Assembly (NCBI GenBank): GCA_934277865.1
Contig: CAKQVW010000008.1
Span: 1 to 23,250 of the forward strand
Length of the DNA: 23,250 nucleotides
Direction: 5' to 3'
Origin: an uncultured Pseudobdellovibrionaceae bacterium
GTDB taxonomy: Bacteria > Bdellovibrionota > Bdellovibrionia > Bdellovibrionales > JAMPXM01
The notes beneath the pieces were generated by a model that made no database searches, had not been told where the DNA came from, and worked only from the letters and a program-made list of their open reading frames with translations. Shown here piece by piece: positions 7,681 to 15,870 of this stretch (positions are counted from its first letter, which is position 1; every line of letters starts with the position of its first letter). A program made the position numbers and the translations under genes.

Positions 7681-9302
7681 TTCACGCGCACCGCTTTGTA
7701 CTGGAACTTTCTCATCGCATTGACCGGGAAGCCTTCAACCCGATCTGCGACCAGAAGATGCGCCACCGATGTCAAAATCGGAATCACCGGCACACCCTCG
7801 GTCAACATGATCTGATTGGCTTGACGGTAAATTTCACGACGCTTGTCGCGATCGGTTTCACCGGCTGCCTGCTCGATCAACTTGTCGTAGCGTGGGTCCG
7901 CCCAACGAGTGCGATTGTTTTCGCTATAAGACGTCATCAGGTTCATGAAATTGTCGGGATCTGGATAGTCTGCCAACCATCCGAAGCGAAACAGCGAGGG
8001 AGGGTCGGTTTTGACTTTGGCCAGGTAGGACTTCCACTCTTCATTCTTGAGCTCAATGCTGATGCCGAGGTTTTCCTTCAACTGCGCCTGAACCGCTTCC
8101 GCAATTCGCTGATGATTTTCATTGGTGTTGAAATGAAGCTCGATTTTGGGAAGCGGCTTGCCGCCCTCACCGTATCCCGCCTTGGCGAGATCTGCCTTGG
8201 CCTTCTCAAGGTTGAACTCCAAGCCGACGTCGGCGAAATAGCCAAACATCCCGGACGGAACCCAGCCCGTCATCGGAATTTCACCGCCATCCAGAAGCTT
8301 CACCAGTTTTTGGCGGTCAATCGCCTGCGCCAGCGCACGACGCACATGAACGTTGTCGGTCGGCGCCTTCTTCACGTTCATGCCGTAGTAATAAAGCTGC
8401 AGAACACCAATCGAACGATATTGTTTGCGAGCGCGCTGAGTTTTCAGTTCCGCCGATGGGATCCCGTCGACAGCGTCGAGCTTCCCGGCGTCGAAGAGGT
8501 TGATCGCCGTCGCCTGCTCAACAATCATTTGCGCGTGAACGTACTTCGTCGGAGGAACGCCGCCAAAGTAAGTTTCATTGGCCTCGAGCAAAATTTCTTT
8601 GTCGTGTTGCCAAGCGGCCAGTTTGTACGCACCCAGCGTCACCATGTTGCCGGCTTCAGTCCATTTGTTGTCGCCGTGTTTTTCGATGAGATCTTTTCGG
8701 ATCGGGAAGGTCGAGGTGTGAGTCAGAAGATTGGGGAAGTAGCCCATCGGTTTTTCGAGTTCCACTCGAAGACTGCCATCGGCTTCTAAGCGCACGCCCA
8801 CTTGCTCCCATGGCACTTTGCCTTCATTGAAGGCCTTGGCATTTTTTACGGCAAAAAGAAAATAGGCGTACTCGCTGGCTGTTTCCTTGGAAAGCAACCG
8901 GCGCCAGCCATCGATGACTTGCTGTCCTTGAAACTCCACGCCGTCTGTCCACTTCACATCTTTGCGAAGTTGGAACGTCCAGACACGGGCCTTCTCACTC
9001 GACTTCCACTCAGTCGCAAGGGCCGGAATCAGTGCCAGCTCCTTGTCGGCGAGATTGTACTGAACGAGGCCTTCCATGATGTTGTCGATCACGTGCGATG
9101 AGGTGGTGTCGGTTGCCTTATTCCAATCGAGAGTTGGAGGTTCGGAGGTGATGTTGATTCGCAAAACTTCATTCGCTTTGATCTTCAGCTCGCGACCGTC
9201 GGCTGTTTTGATGTCGATGCCGCTTGAGCGCGACGTGCAGGAAACCGTGCTGGAAAGACCGGCGATCACCAAAAGTCCGACGATCAAATTGGAAATTCTC
9301 AT
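7677..9302 (-). CDS. oppA: Peptide-binding lipoprotein of an ABC transporter, OppA/SBP_bac_5 family
   Basis: 541 residues. The signal sequence ends in STVSC, giving Cys22 as the probable lipidation site. The mature part fits family 5 solute-binding proteins: it opens with RINITSEPPTLDW (about 49-61) and DNIMEGLVQYN. In the middle comes VRRALAQAIDR, and near the end are LFRFGWLADYPDPDNFMN and DPRYDKLIEQA. It would capture oligopeptides outside the inner membrane and hand them to OppB/OppC. GGAGG lies 10 bases before the start. It is the first gene of the operon; an 8-bp inverted repeat lies 61-79 bases upstream. For a predator or scavenger living on peptides this transporter would be central, but that lifestyle is inferred. 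Confidence 0.92.
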   Translation of the reverse strand: MRISNLIVGLLVIAGLSSTVSCTSRSSGIDIKTADGRELKIKANEVLRINITSEPPTLDWNKATDTTSSHVIDNIMEGLVQYNLADKELALIPALATEWKSSEKARVWTFQLRKDVKWTDGVEFQGQQVIDGWRRLLSKETASEYAYFLFAVKNAKAFNEGKVPWEQVGVRLEADGSLRVELEKPMGYFPNLLTHTSTFPIRKDLIEKHGDNKWTEAGNMVTLGAYKLAAWQHDKEILLEANETYFGGVPPTKYVHAQMIVEQATAINLFDAGKLDAVDGIPSAELKTQRARKQYRSIGVLQLYYYGMNVKKAPTDNVHVRRALAQAIDRQKLVKLLDGGEIPMTGWVPSGMFGYFADVGLEFNLEKAKADLAKAGYGEGGKPLPKIELHFNTNENHQRIAEAVQAQLKENLGISIELKNEEWKSYLAKVKTDPPSLFRFGWLADYPDPDNFMNLMTSYSENNRTRWADPRYDKLIEQAAGETDRDKRREIYRQANQIMLTEGVPVIPILTSVAHLLVADRVEGFPVNAMRKFQYKAVRVK

Positions 9303-9362
9303 CTGAACAAGTCCTCCAAAAAAAACTGAATCCCGTTAATCCAACGTCCGATTTTCTCAACG

Positions 9363-9381
9363 TCAGGTTGAGACAACCTGA
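9363..9381 (-). terminator. Perfect 8-bp inverted repeat between slt and oppA: terminator or operator
   Basis: TCAGGTTG and CAACCTGA are separated by AGA, a strong hairpin starting 3 bases after the slt stop codon. On the transcribed minus strand it is followed by CGTTGAGAAAA rather than a T-run, so it is not a standard intrinsic terminator. The same palindrome lies just upstream of where the oppA promoter should be: TTGAGA at minus-strand 9360-9355 is a possible -35, but a good -10 is lacking. It could therefore be an operator for the opp operon. Confidence 0.4.
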
Positions 9382-9384
9382 GCC

Positions 9385-11988
9385 TCACCAAACCTCAAGT
9401 GCATTGGGGCCTGTGTCGGGCGTCACGCCGACTGGCTTCACCAGCCAGTCGAGACTTCCGCGATCGTCGCGATACAGCAGACGATAAATCTGGAAATTTC
9501 TCGACACCTTTTTGACATAGTTGCGTGTTTCGACAAAGGGAATATGCTCGATAAACTCGTCCATGCGCAGAGCGCCAAACCCCTTCAGCCAATTCTGAAC
9601 CCGATGTGGGCCTGCATTGTAACCGGCAGCAACCAAAGGCACCGAGCCGCTGAATTTTTCAACAAGGCGTTGAAGATAGCGGGCTCCGAACTTCACATTG
9701 ATTTCCGGGTCTTGAAGATCAGCGGACTGAAACGCTCCGCGCCCCAGGAGGTCTTTCGCCACACGTTCGCCGGTGAACGGCATGATTTGCATCAGCCCCA
9801 TCGCCCCCACCGGACTACGTGCTTCGGCCCGATACTGACTTTCCGCACGCATGATGCTCCAAACCAGCTCTTCCGGGACCGACGACGCTTTGGCCGAGCT
9901 GACAACATAGTCTGGCCATGCCTTCGGATAGGCGAACTCCCACAAGTCGCGCGCGCCATCCAAACCACCGCGGAGTCGCGGCCCACTGAACGTGAGTTCG
10001 CCCAAAACACTCGAGCGATCCCAGCGTCCCATACGATGCAGTTCACTCATCATGATTCGACGATCTTGGGAGTTGCGCACCAGCGACTCCAGATTTTGAA
10101 GCTCCCAACGAGTTTCTTCGTTCATGCCGATCGCATAGAGCAGTCGAACACGATCAAGGCGCTTCTGCAGAGCTGGATCACGCACTTCTTCGCCGGTCGG
10201 TTCGATGGCCTTGAGTCGGCCGTTGGCACCACCAACATCCTCCGAGTCTTCGCCACTGTCGCCGTTGGCATCGGCCGCATCACCTGCCGTCTCACCGGCG
10301 ACGTCAGTAGCGCCGTCAGTAGCCTCGTCGCCCGAAGCGTCGTCACCCGAAGTCTCCTCCGCCACCACGCTCTCTGCGGCTTCCTCCGCTTTCACATCCT
10401 CCACGACCTGTGCCGCGGACTCCTGCAACAGCTGCTCGGATACAGCCTGACGAAATCCCAATCGCTGCTCGACATCCTGCAACTTCACGCCAGGAATGGA
10501 CTTCAACCGGTACCACGCCAACACGGCATAGTAGTCGAGAGAGGGATCACGCATCAGGTCTCTGAGCGTGTCGACCGCCTCTTTTTGTTTTCCGAGACGC
10601 AAGAGTGCCATTGCGCTCCAGTACTTGATGCGATCCGGAGACGTGGCATCTCCACGCGCCGCCCGACGGCCGGTACGCTCTTTCAGCAAACCTTGCCAGC
10701 GCTCGAGCGCGGTCTCGAAATCTCCGCGCAAATAACTCATCCAAGCCAAATGCCAACGAGAATCGCGCGCGACTTTGGATTTTCCATAGCGCGTGGAAAG
10801 CATGGTGAAGGTCTTTTCCGCACCGTCGTAATCTTGCATCTGATAGCTCGCAAAGGCCGAGTTAAACAGCGCATCGCTGGCAGCTCGCCCACGTGGCGCA
10901 AGCTCATAAGCTTTGTAGTAGGCCGAAGAGGATGCCGTGAAATCTCCAAGGCGGCTGGTGATTCGACCAAACATATTCCAAAACTGCGGTCGACCACGAG
11001 ACGTCTCGGCATGCTTCAAAAGCAGCTTCATCGCCTCTTCGTTTCGGCCTTGCGCCAGCATCGCATTGATTTCAAACGCATCCAGCGTCCAAGTTTCAAA
11101 AACCGCGCGCGATCGCATTTCCGCGATTTCCTTGAGCGCACGGTCTGGTCGACCCGCCAATTGCAAGCGCCGCAAACGTTCTTGGATGTCCTTGGCCGTT
11201 GCCGAGCACGCAAGCTTCTTTTCCTCCAGGCGATTGTTCGGCATCAGTGGGCCCCACTCTTTGACCTCTTCCGCCGCTGGATATTTCGCAAAGAGCTCGC
11301 GCGCCAAACGACAGTCCGAAGTGCCTTGGTGACGTTTCGCCTTGAGCAAGAGATAAATATAGCTTGGGTAGATATCGAGACCCCGCGCCTTTCTCACATG
11401 CGGCTGCAACTGCTTGACGACTTCGCGCCACAAGCGAGAGCTGTTTTGTGAGCCGGCCGAAGCTTGCCCAGCCGTGGCTTGTGCCATCGCCAAGATCGAA
11501 CGGATTTGCATGGCACGAGGCAGATCCGCCTTTGGTGCGCGCAGCACGACCGCAAACGCCTCACGCGCTTGTTGGTGTTGCCCGAGCTCCAGGCGAAGCC
11601 CACCCAACATGTATTGCAGATGTGTGTCGAGGGTGCCTTTTTTATCGAGACCTTTTTCGTACTCGGCCGCCGCTTGCTCTTTTCGGTTCAAAGCCTCAAG
11701 CACACGCCCACGCGCCAATCGTTTTGCCGCTTCTCCTGTTGACCCTTTCAGCGTCGCTCCCCACTCGCCGTCGAGTTTTTTGAGAGCGGCCTCGGCCTGG
11801 CCTTTTTTAACCAGCTCTTGCACACGAACCAAAATCGCAGCGGCCGACTCACCCGCCGCCGACGATGGCGAGCGATTCGCGGACTCCGCAGGCGCCGCTG
11901 ACGCCATGCGCACCAAGCCTGGACAAACAAGAAGGGTTCCAAGAATCAGAAAGCTCGAGGCGCCAACAAAACGTTTCAAACAAAACAT
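9385..11988 (-). CDS. slt: Soluble lytic murein transglycosylase with TPR solenoid and acidic insert
   Basis: 867 residues. A signal peptide runs to about residue 32 (ASA then AP). Residues about 50-500 are a helical repeat region with TPR-like units (for example WNMFGRITSRLGDFTASSSAYYKAYELAPRG), like the doughnut-shaped superhelix of Slt70. The C-terminal GH23 domain starts near 705: the catalytic Glu is Glu716 in MRAES, followed by GAMGLMQIMP and, further on, AAGYNAGP. It cleaves glycan strands in peptidoglycan to give 1,6-anhydro ends, acting in the periplasm. Between the TPR part and the catalytic domain, residues about 510-595 form an Ala/Asp/Glu/Gly-rich, very acidic stretch absent from E. 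coli Slt70. The start lies 6 bases from the radA start on the other strand. Confidence 0.93.
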   Translation of the reverse strand: MFCLKRFVGASSFLILGTLLVCPGLVRMASAAPAESANRSPSSAAGESAAAILVRVQELVKKGQAEAALKKLDGEWGATLKGSTGEAAKRLARGRVLEALNRKEQAAAEYEKGLDKKGTLDTHLQYMLGGLRLELGQHQQAREAFAVVLRAPKADLPRAMQIRSILAMAQATAGQASAGSQNSSRLWREVVKQLQPHVRKARGLDIYPSYIYLLLKAKRHQGTSDCRLARELFAKYPAAEEVKEWGPLMPNNRLEEKKLACSATAKDIQERLRRLQLAGRPDRALKEIAEMRSRAVFETWTLDAFEINAMLAQGRNEEAMKLLLKHAETSRGRPQFWNMFGRITSRLGDFTASSSAYYKAYELAPRGRAASDALFNSAFASYQMQDYDGAEKTFTMLSTRYGKSKVARDSRWHLAWMSYLRGDFETALERWQGLLKERTGRRAARGDATSPDRIKYWSAMALLRLGKQKEAVDTLRDLMRDPSLDYYAVLAWYRLKSIPGVKLQDVEQRLGFRQAVSEQLLQESAAQVVEDVKAEEAAESVVAEETSGDDASGDEATDGATDVAGETAGDAADANGDSGEDSEDVGGANGRLKAIEPTGEEVRDPALQKRLDRVRLLYAIGMNEETRWELQNLESLVRNSQDRRIMMSELHRMGRWDRSSVLGELTFSGPRLRGGLDGARDLWEFAYPKAWPDYVVSSAKASSVPEELVWSIMRAESQYRAEARSPVGAMGLMQIMPFTGERVAKDLLGRGAFQSADLQDPEINVKFGARYLQRLVEKFSGSVPLVAAGYNAGPHRVQNWLKGFGALRMDEFIEHIPFVETRNYVKKVSRNFQIYRLLYRDDRGSLDWLVKPVGVTPDTGPNALEVW

Positions 11989-11994
11989 CTCAAT

Positions 11995-13527
11995 ATGATA
12001 GCCAGAGGTGTGGCAAAGTTAAGCTCAAAATCAAAATCCAAGTCTGTCTTCGTCTGCCAATCTTGCGGTGCACAGCGCGCTCGCTGGGAAGGAAAATGTT
12101 CCGATTGCGGAGCATGGAATTCTCTCGTCGAAGAGCGCATCGCGCCTGAGGCCCCCGCACGTGGACTCAGCTCACGCGCAAGCAGCGCTGGACAAGAGCG
12201 TGGTTGGCAAACCGGCGGTGGAGCTGGACGCGTCACGCGCCTGTCGGAATCGCGGAGCTTGGCCGATGGTCGACGTCAAGACGTGGACCGCAAATCAACG
12301 GGCTTTCACGAACTCGATCGCGTGCTGGGCGGTGGTCTCGTCAAAGGTTCGTTCATTCTCGTCGGTGGCGATCCTGGTATCGGAAAATCCACGCTGCTTT
12401 TGCAAATGGCCGGCGGTCTTGCCGAACGCGGATCAAAGGTTCTCTATGTGTCTGGCGAAGAATCGGTCGACCAGACCTCACTTCGCGCCGAGCGCTTGGG
12501 CCTCACCAACTCGCTCGACTCGATCCTGCTTGCTTCGGAAAGCCAGCTGGAAACGATTCGCGACATCACGGCCAACGAGAGCCCCGATGTTTTGATCGTC
12601 GACTCCATTCAGACGGTGTATCTCGAGGACCTCAATTCGGCGCCAGGATCTGTCACCCAAGTGCGAGAGTGCGCGGCCAACCTCATGAACTTGGCCAAAA
12701 GCCAAGGCATCATCGTCTTCGTCGTCGGACACGTCACCAAAGAGGGACAAATCGCTGGACCCAAGGTTCTCGAGCACATGGTTGACACCGTTTTAAGTTT
12801 TGAGGGTGACAAAACGCATACGTTTCGTCTGTTGCGCGCACTGAAAAACCGCTTTGGCGCAACACACGAGCTTGGCGTATTTGCGATGGACTCAAAAGGT
12901 CTCACCGAAGTCCACAACCCCTCCGAACTCTTTCTTGAAGAGCGAGGAGATCGCCTTGTCGGCTCGGCGGTATTTGCTTCGATGGAGGGAACCCGTCCGC
13001 TTTTGTGCGAAGTCCAAGCCTTGACTGTCTCGACCCAAATGGCGATGCCTCGTCGCACCGCCATCGGCCTTGATACCAATCGCCTGCAGCTGCTAGCGGC
13101 TGTGCTCAATCGCCACTTGGGATTAAAACTCGCTCAGAGCGATCTCTTCATCAACGTTGTCGGCGGCCTTCGCCTCGATGAACCGGCTGCCGACTTTGCC
13201 GTCGCGGCGGCTCTGATTTCTAGCGAAACCGAGCGCGAGCTCTCTGCCAAAACCTGTTTCTTCGGCGAACTCGGTCTCACCGGAGAAACGCGTGCGGTGC
13301 CGTTTGCCGAACTTCGTCTGAAAGAGGCACGAAAGCTGGGTTTTGAAAAGTTCGTGCTGCCGGCATCCAACAAGAAACAGCTCTTAAGCGCCGGCAAAGC
13401 GGCGTTAAACGGCGTGATTTTTGTGCGTGATGTCCAAGAACTGGCGCGTGCCGCCGTCGGCGAAGACACCGGCAGAAACACGCTTCGCCATCACGATGCG
13501 CGCATCAGTGCCGAACGGAACGTTTGA
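11995..13527 (+). CDS. radA: DNA repair protein RadA (branch-migration ATPase)
   Basis: 510 residues from ATG 11995. Parts in order: a four-cysteine zinc finger (Cys21, Cys24, Cys35, Cys38), a Gly/Ser/Arg-rich linker (about 50-95), Walker A GGDPGIGKST at 124-133, a Walker B strand VLIVDS, the RadA signature KNRFG at 284-288, and a Lon-protease-like C-terminal domain (from about 325) without protease function. RadA acts in the cytoplasm, extending recombination intermediates with RecA. Most relatives start close to MAK, so GTG 12010 is a possible true start, giving VAKLSSK, although its GAGG sits too close to the codon. The protein is longer than the usual roughly 455 residues because of the linker and a short C-terminal tail. 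Its last 37 bases overlap the convergent PilZ gene. Confidence 0.96.
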   Translation: MIARGVAKLSSKSKSKSVFVCQSCGAQRARWEGKCSDCGAWNSLVEERIAPEAPARGLSSRASSAGQERGWQTGGGAGRVTRLSESRSLADGRRQDVDRKSTGFHELDRVLGGGLVKGSFILVGGDPGIGKSTLLLQMAGGLAERGSKVLYVSGEESVDQTSLRAERLGLTNSLDSILLASESQLETIRDITANESPDVLIVDSIQTVYLEDLNSAPGSVTQVRECAANLMNLAKSQGIIVFVVGHVTKEGQIAGPKVLEHMVDTVLSFEGDKTHTFRLLRALKNRFGATHELGVFAMDSKGLTEVHNPSELFLEERGDRLVGSAVFASMEGTRPLLCEVQALTVSTQMAMPRRTAIGLDTNRLQLLAAVLNRHLGLKLAQSDLFINVVGGLRLDEPAADFAVAAALISSETERELSAKTCFFGELGLTGETRAVPFAELRLKEARKLGFEKFVLPASNKKQLLSAGKAALNGVIFVRDVQELARAAVGEDTGRNTLRHHDARISAERNV

Positions 13528-14546
13528 ACATAGTCGTTCACTTGGATGCGAACGCGAGTCGCAGGGCGACCGTCTTTTTCGCGCACTTCCGAACAGATCA
13601 ATGGGATCTTACCATCGGGACCCAGGTCAATTTCCACATGGAAAAACCGTGGCAGCCCTTCGGGCAATGGATCTTTCAATTTAAAACCCGAGATCGAACA
13701 ATCGATGGTCGTCATCGCCACAATCCCCTTGGGAGTGAAGATGCGAATTTTAAACTTTTTATGGTAGCGAACATTGTTGCGATCTTCGGTGGCCGCTTGC
13801 GACTCAAGCATCAGGGACAACGTCGCTTCGTCTGGCATGGTAAGAACTTTCGCCGCCACTGGCTGCAGTTCCTCCGGCGTCGCACGTGTGTGCGCCGGCT
13901 GCGCACCTTTGGCGACAGCCGAACGCGGCTTCTCGGTCAATGCCGCTGCGGCACCCCCCGCCATCACATTGGGGTTGGTTTTCAACCGCAAACTGGATGT
14001 CGCCGCGGCCTGCAGCGCGCGAATCGAAACCGAACTATGAGTGTTTTCGCCAAGCGAAGGCGTAGCAGCTTCCGAAGCTGGTGCTTTCTTGATGGAAGCT
14101 TCCGTTTGATCGAGTTCGCCAAATGTTTCGAGGTCGTCCTCGGACGCTTGCACATCGGTTTGAGGCGCCTGAGCGATGACAACTTCTTTGGCCACAACCG
14201 GTTCGTCAGATTCTGGAAGTTCGAATTTGGCTTCGCCTTCCACCGTGGGAGCGCCCATCTTATGAACGCCAGATGCCGTGAGCTCGTCCGCAAATTTCAA
14301 AATAGCCTCTGGCACCGGCGGCGGCAGCGCGATGTCGTCTTCTTTTTTTAAGTGCTTCAGAATTTGAGGCAACTCGGAAAATGGCCGCCACCCCGAAAAG
14401 CCATCACGCCACATCAACCAGTCAGAATAAAGGGCTTCAGGAAGCGCACGATAAAAGAAGTCGATCGTCGCCAGATCGACACGGTCGAACTGCTTACGGT
14501 CGGATAGACGAAAAAGACTCCAATTTTCGCTGCTTCTGCCCTTCAT
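13491..14546 (-). CDS. GYF_2-PilZ protein, putative c-di-GMP-linked regulator
   Basis: 351 residues from ATG 14546, chosen because AGAGGAG lies 9 bases upstream; an in-frame GTG at 14609 has no such site. Residues about 8-60 look like a GYF_2 domain (SLFRLSDRKQF, then LMWRDGFSGWRPFSELP). Residues about 65-255 are a low-complexity Ala/Glu/Pro linker. Residues about 256-347 are a PilZ domain. RYHKK (260-264) stands where c-di-GMP binders have RxxxR, and DCSISG (282-287) fits the D/NxSxxG motif. The first motif is therefore altered (Lys in place of the second Arg), so binding is uncertain. It follows the gene ending at 14628 by 81 bases on the same strand and overlaps radA by 37 bases at the 3' ends. 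Confidence 0.8.
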   Translation of the reverse strand: MKGRSSENWSLFRLSDRKQFDRVDLATIDFFYRALPEALYSDWLMWRDGFSGWRPFSELPQILKHLKKEDDIALPPPVPEAILKFADELTASGVHKMGAPTVEGEAKFELPESDEPVVAKEVVIAQAPQTDVQASEDDLETFGELDQTEASIKKAPASEAATPSLGENTHSSVSIRALQAAATSSLRLKTNPNVMAGGAAAALTEKPRSAVAKGAQPAHTRATPEELQPVAAKVLTMPDEATLSLMLESQAATEDRNNVRYHKKFKIRIFTPKGIVAMTTIDCSISGFKLKDPLPEGLPRFFHVEIDLGPDGKIPLICSEVREKDGRPATRVRIQVNDYVQTFRSALMRAS

Positions 14547-14627
14547 CGCGCAAGGCTCCTCTGCTACCCTCCGCTTGTCGGCGAAATCTTCCCGCGGATT
14601 AACCCGCACTCGGCAAACGTCGGGGTC

Positions 14628-15749
14628 TTATTGCTGGCCTTGGACGTTGGGCGAGGCGGACGCTGGCTCGCGACTCGTCGACCGGTTCACTTCGCGCCAA
14701 ATCATCACGGCACGGAACGGCTCGAGCCCGTCGCGAGGCACGAGTGCATTGAGATCTGGCGAAAGGATTGCGGCGAACTGGCGATTCTTCTGCTCGTCAT
14801 AGGTTTTTTTCACCAGTCGTTCACGTCTCGTATCGACCTCCAAAATTTTGGGTTCCCCCGAGCGCACGCGGATCCAATATGTCACCTGATACTGGTCGCG
14901 CTTGTCGCGGAATCGGCAAGCCAGGCGAGGCGACAAAAGCGTTTTTACGAGAAACAGCTTTTCGCCAAGCTCGCAACCGTATGTTTTTGCCTCCGAGCGG
15001 CCGCACGATGAAACGTCGTACTTTTGAATCAACACGCGAGCGGGCTGATGAGACATCTCGTTGCGGATCTCTTCTTCCCAATGAAAGGCACGCAAAGCCG
15101 AAACCTCTTGCCGGCGTGCAAGATCGACAAGTCGATTGTAGTGATTCAAAAAAAGCGCTGCGTGCGTGAGGTTCGCCTGCAGAGCGACGTCGCCTTCTTT
15201 CGTCGTCGCATATCGCAAGGGATCTTCAACCTCCGCTGTCGAAACTGGCAAGATTTGCGACTCAGCAATTTTCGACTTTGCCGAATTCACCAAAGCACGT
15301 GACCAGCTGATGTGATCAAACTTTGTTCCCAATATTCTAAGCTGCTCCTCAGGTGAAGCGGCTGAATGAAACTCACTGGTGGTGGACTCGAGAAAGCCAA
15401 CAAGATCGACTCCGGCTTCGGACGTGGCCTTGCGGCACTCGCGTTCACCCATAGGCAAACAAAGGTCCTCCACCGTATCCACTTTAGGACGGGACAAATC
15501 AGATTCACTGGCAAGATCACGAGCCATATTTTGACGATGAAGAGAGGAGTTAGAAAATTGTGCGTGAATGCCCGGAAGCACCCGCTTAAAAACATCGCGA
15601 ATTGCAGAACCCTCGTTAAACACCCCTGAGAAGTGAATCACAAGTGTGAGCAATGCGATTGACCTGATCCCTTTAAGAAAGCGCGATACCGTCGAAAGCT
15701 TGAACAAAGTTTTCCCCCGAGCCCGAGACACCTCATAAATGAAGGCCAC
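14628..15749 (-). CDS. Membrane-anchored or exported protein of unknown function
   Basis: 373 residues from a GTG at 15749; no clear ribosome-binding site supports it, and a GTG at 15731 is possible. I do not recognise the family. A basic N-terminus is followed by a single hydrophobic segment at about 30-46 (SIALLTLVIHFSGVF), either an uncleaved anchor or a signal peptide. The rest is hydrophilic and should lie in the periplasm. It contains five cysteines in the mature part (CLP, ECR, SSCGR, YGCE, LACR), which may form disulfides. The last third has alternating charged and hydrophobic strands (YQVTYWIRVRSGEPKILEVD), suggesting a beta-rich domain. The tail is Ser/Pro-rich. It may share a transcript with the PilZ gene downstream. 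Confidence 0.75.
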   Translation of the reverse strand: MAFIYEVSRARGKTLFKLSTVSRFLKGIRSIALLTLVIHFSGVFNEGSAIRDVFKRVLPGIHAQFSNSSLHRQNMARDLASESDLSRPKVDTVEDLCLPMGERECRKATSEAGVDLVGFLESTTSEFHSAASPEEQLRILGTKFDHISWSRALVNSAKSKIAESQILPVSTAEVEDPLRYATTKEGDVALQANLTHAALFLNHYNRLVDLARRQEVSALRAFHWEEEIRNEMSHQPARVLIQKYDVSSCGRSEAKTYGCELGEKLFLVKTLLSPRLACRFRDKRDQYQVTYWIRVRSGEPKILEVDTRRERLVKKTYDEQKNRQFAAILSPDLNALVPRDGLEPFRAVMIWREVNRSTSREPASASPNVQGQQ

Positions 15750-15809
15750 CCCACGAGGACCTAAGAAGCAGAAACCATACCCGGCACGCTTTCACGAACG
15801 CGCAATAAT

Positions 15810-15829
15810 CTCCCGTTGAAGCGCGGGAG
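15810..15829 (-). terminator. Possible terminator downstream of glpK
   Basis: CTCCCG and CGGGAG form a 6-bp GC-rich stem with an 8-base loop in the 121-base gap between glpK and the next minus-strand gene. Read on the minus strand it is followed by ATTATTG, a poor T-run; on the plus strand it is followed by CTTTTC. It is a plausible weak terminator 42 bases after the glpK stop. Confidence 0.4.
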
Positions 15830-15870
15830 CTTTTCAATTTGAGACAGGCGATGGCTAAGACTTGATCGAT

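Noticed and set aside
7758..8789. 343-codon open frame on the plus strand inside oppA
   Set aside because: It is fully antisense to a clear OppA, with no recognisable motif and a His/Arg-rich composition typical of shadows.
9544..11451. 635-codon open frame on the plus strand inside slt
   Set aside because: It is antisense to a well-supported transglycosylase, its product is rich in Arg, His, Gln and Ser without domain motifs, and it has no ribosome-binding site; it is a composition shadow.
12068..12785. Two open frames overlapping radA in other frames
   Set aside because: radA motifs are intact in its own frame across this stretch; the alternatives give Arg/Ser-rich products without motifs.
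13524..14351. 275-codon open frame opposite the PilZ gene
   Set aside because: It is antisense to a gene with domain evidence and a good ribosome-binding site; the product is Arg/Phe/His-rich with no motif.
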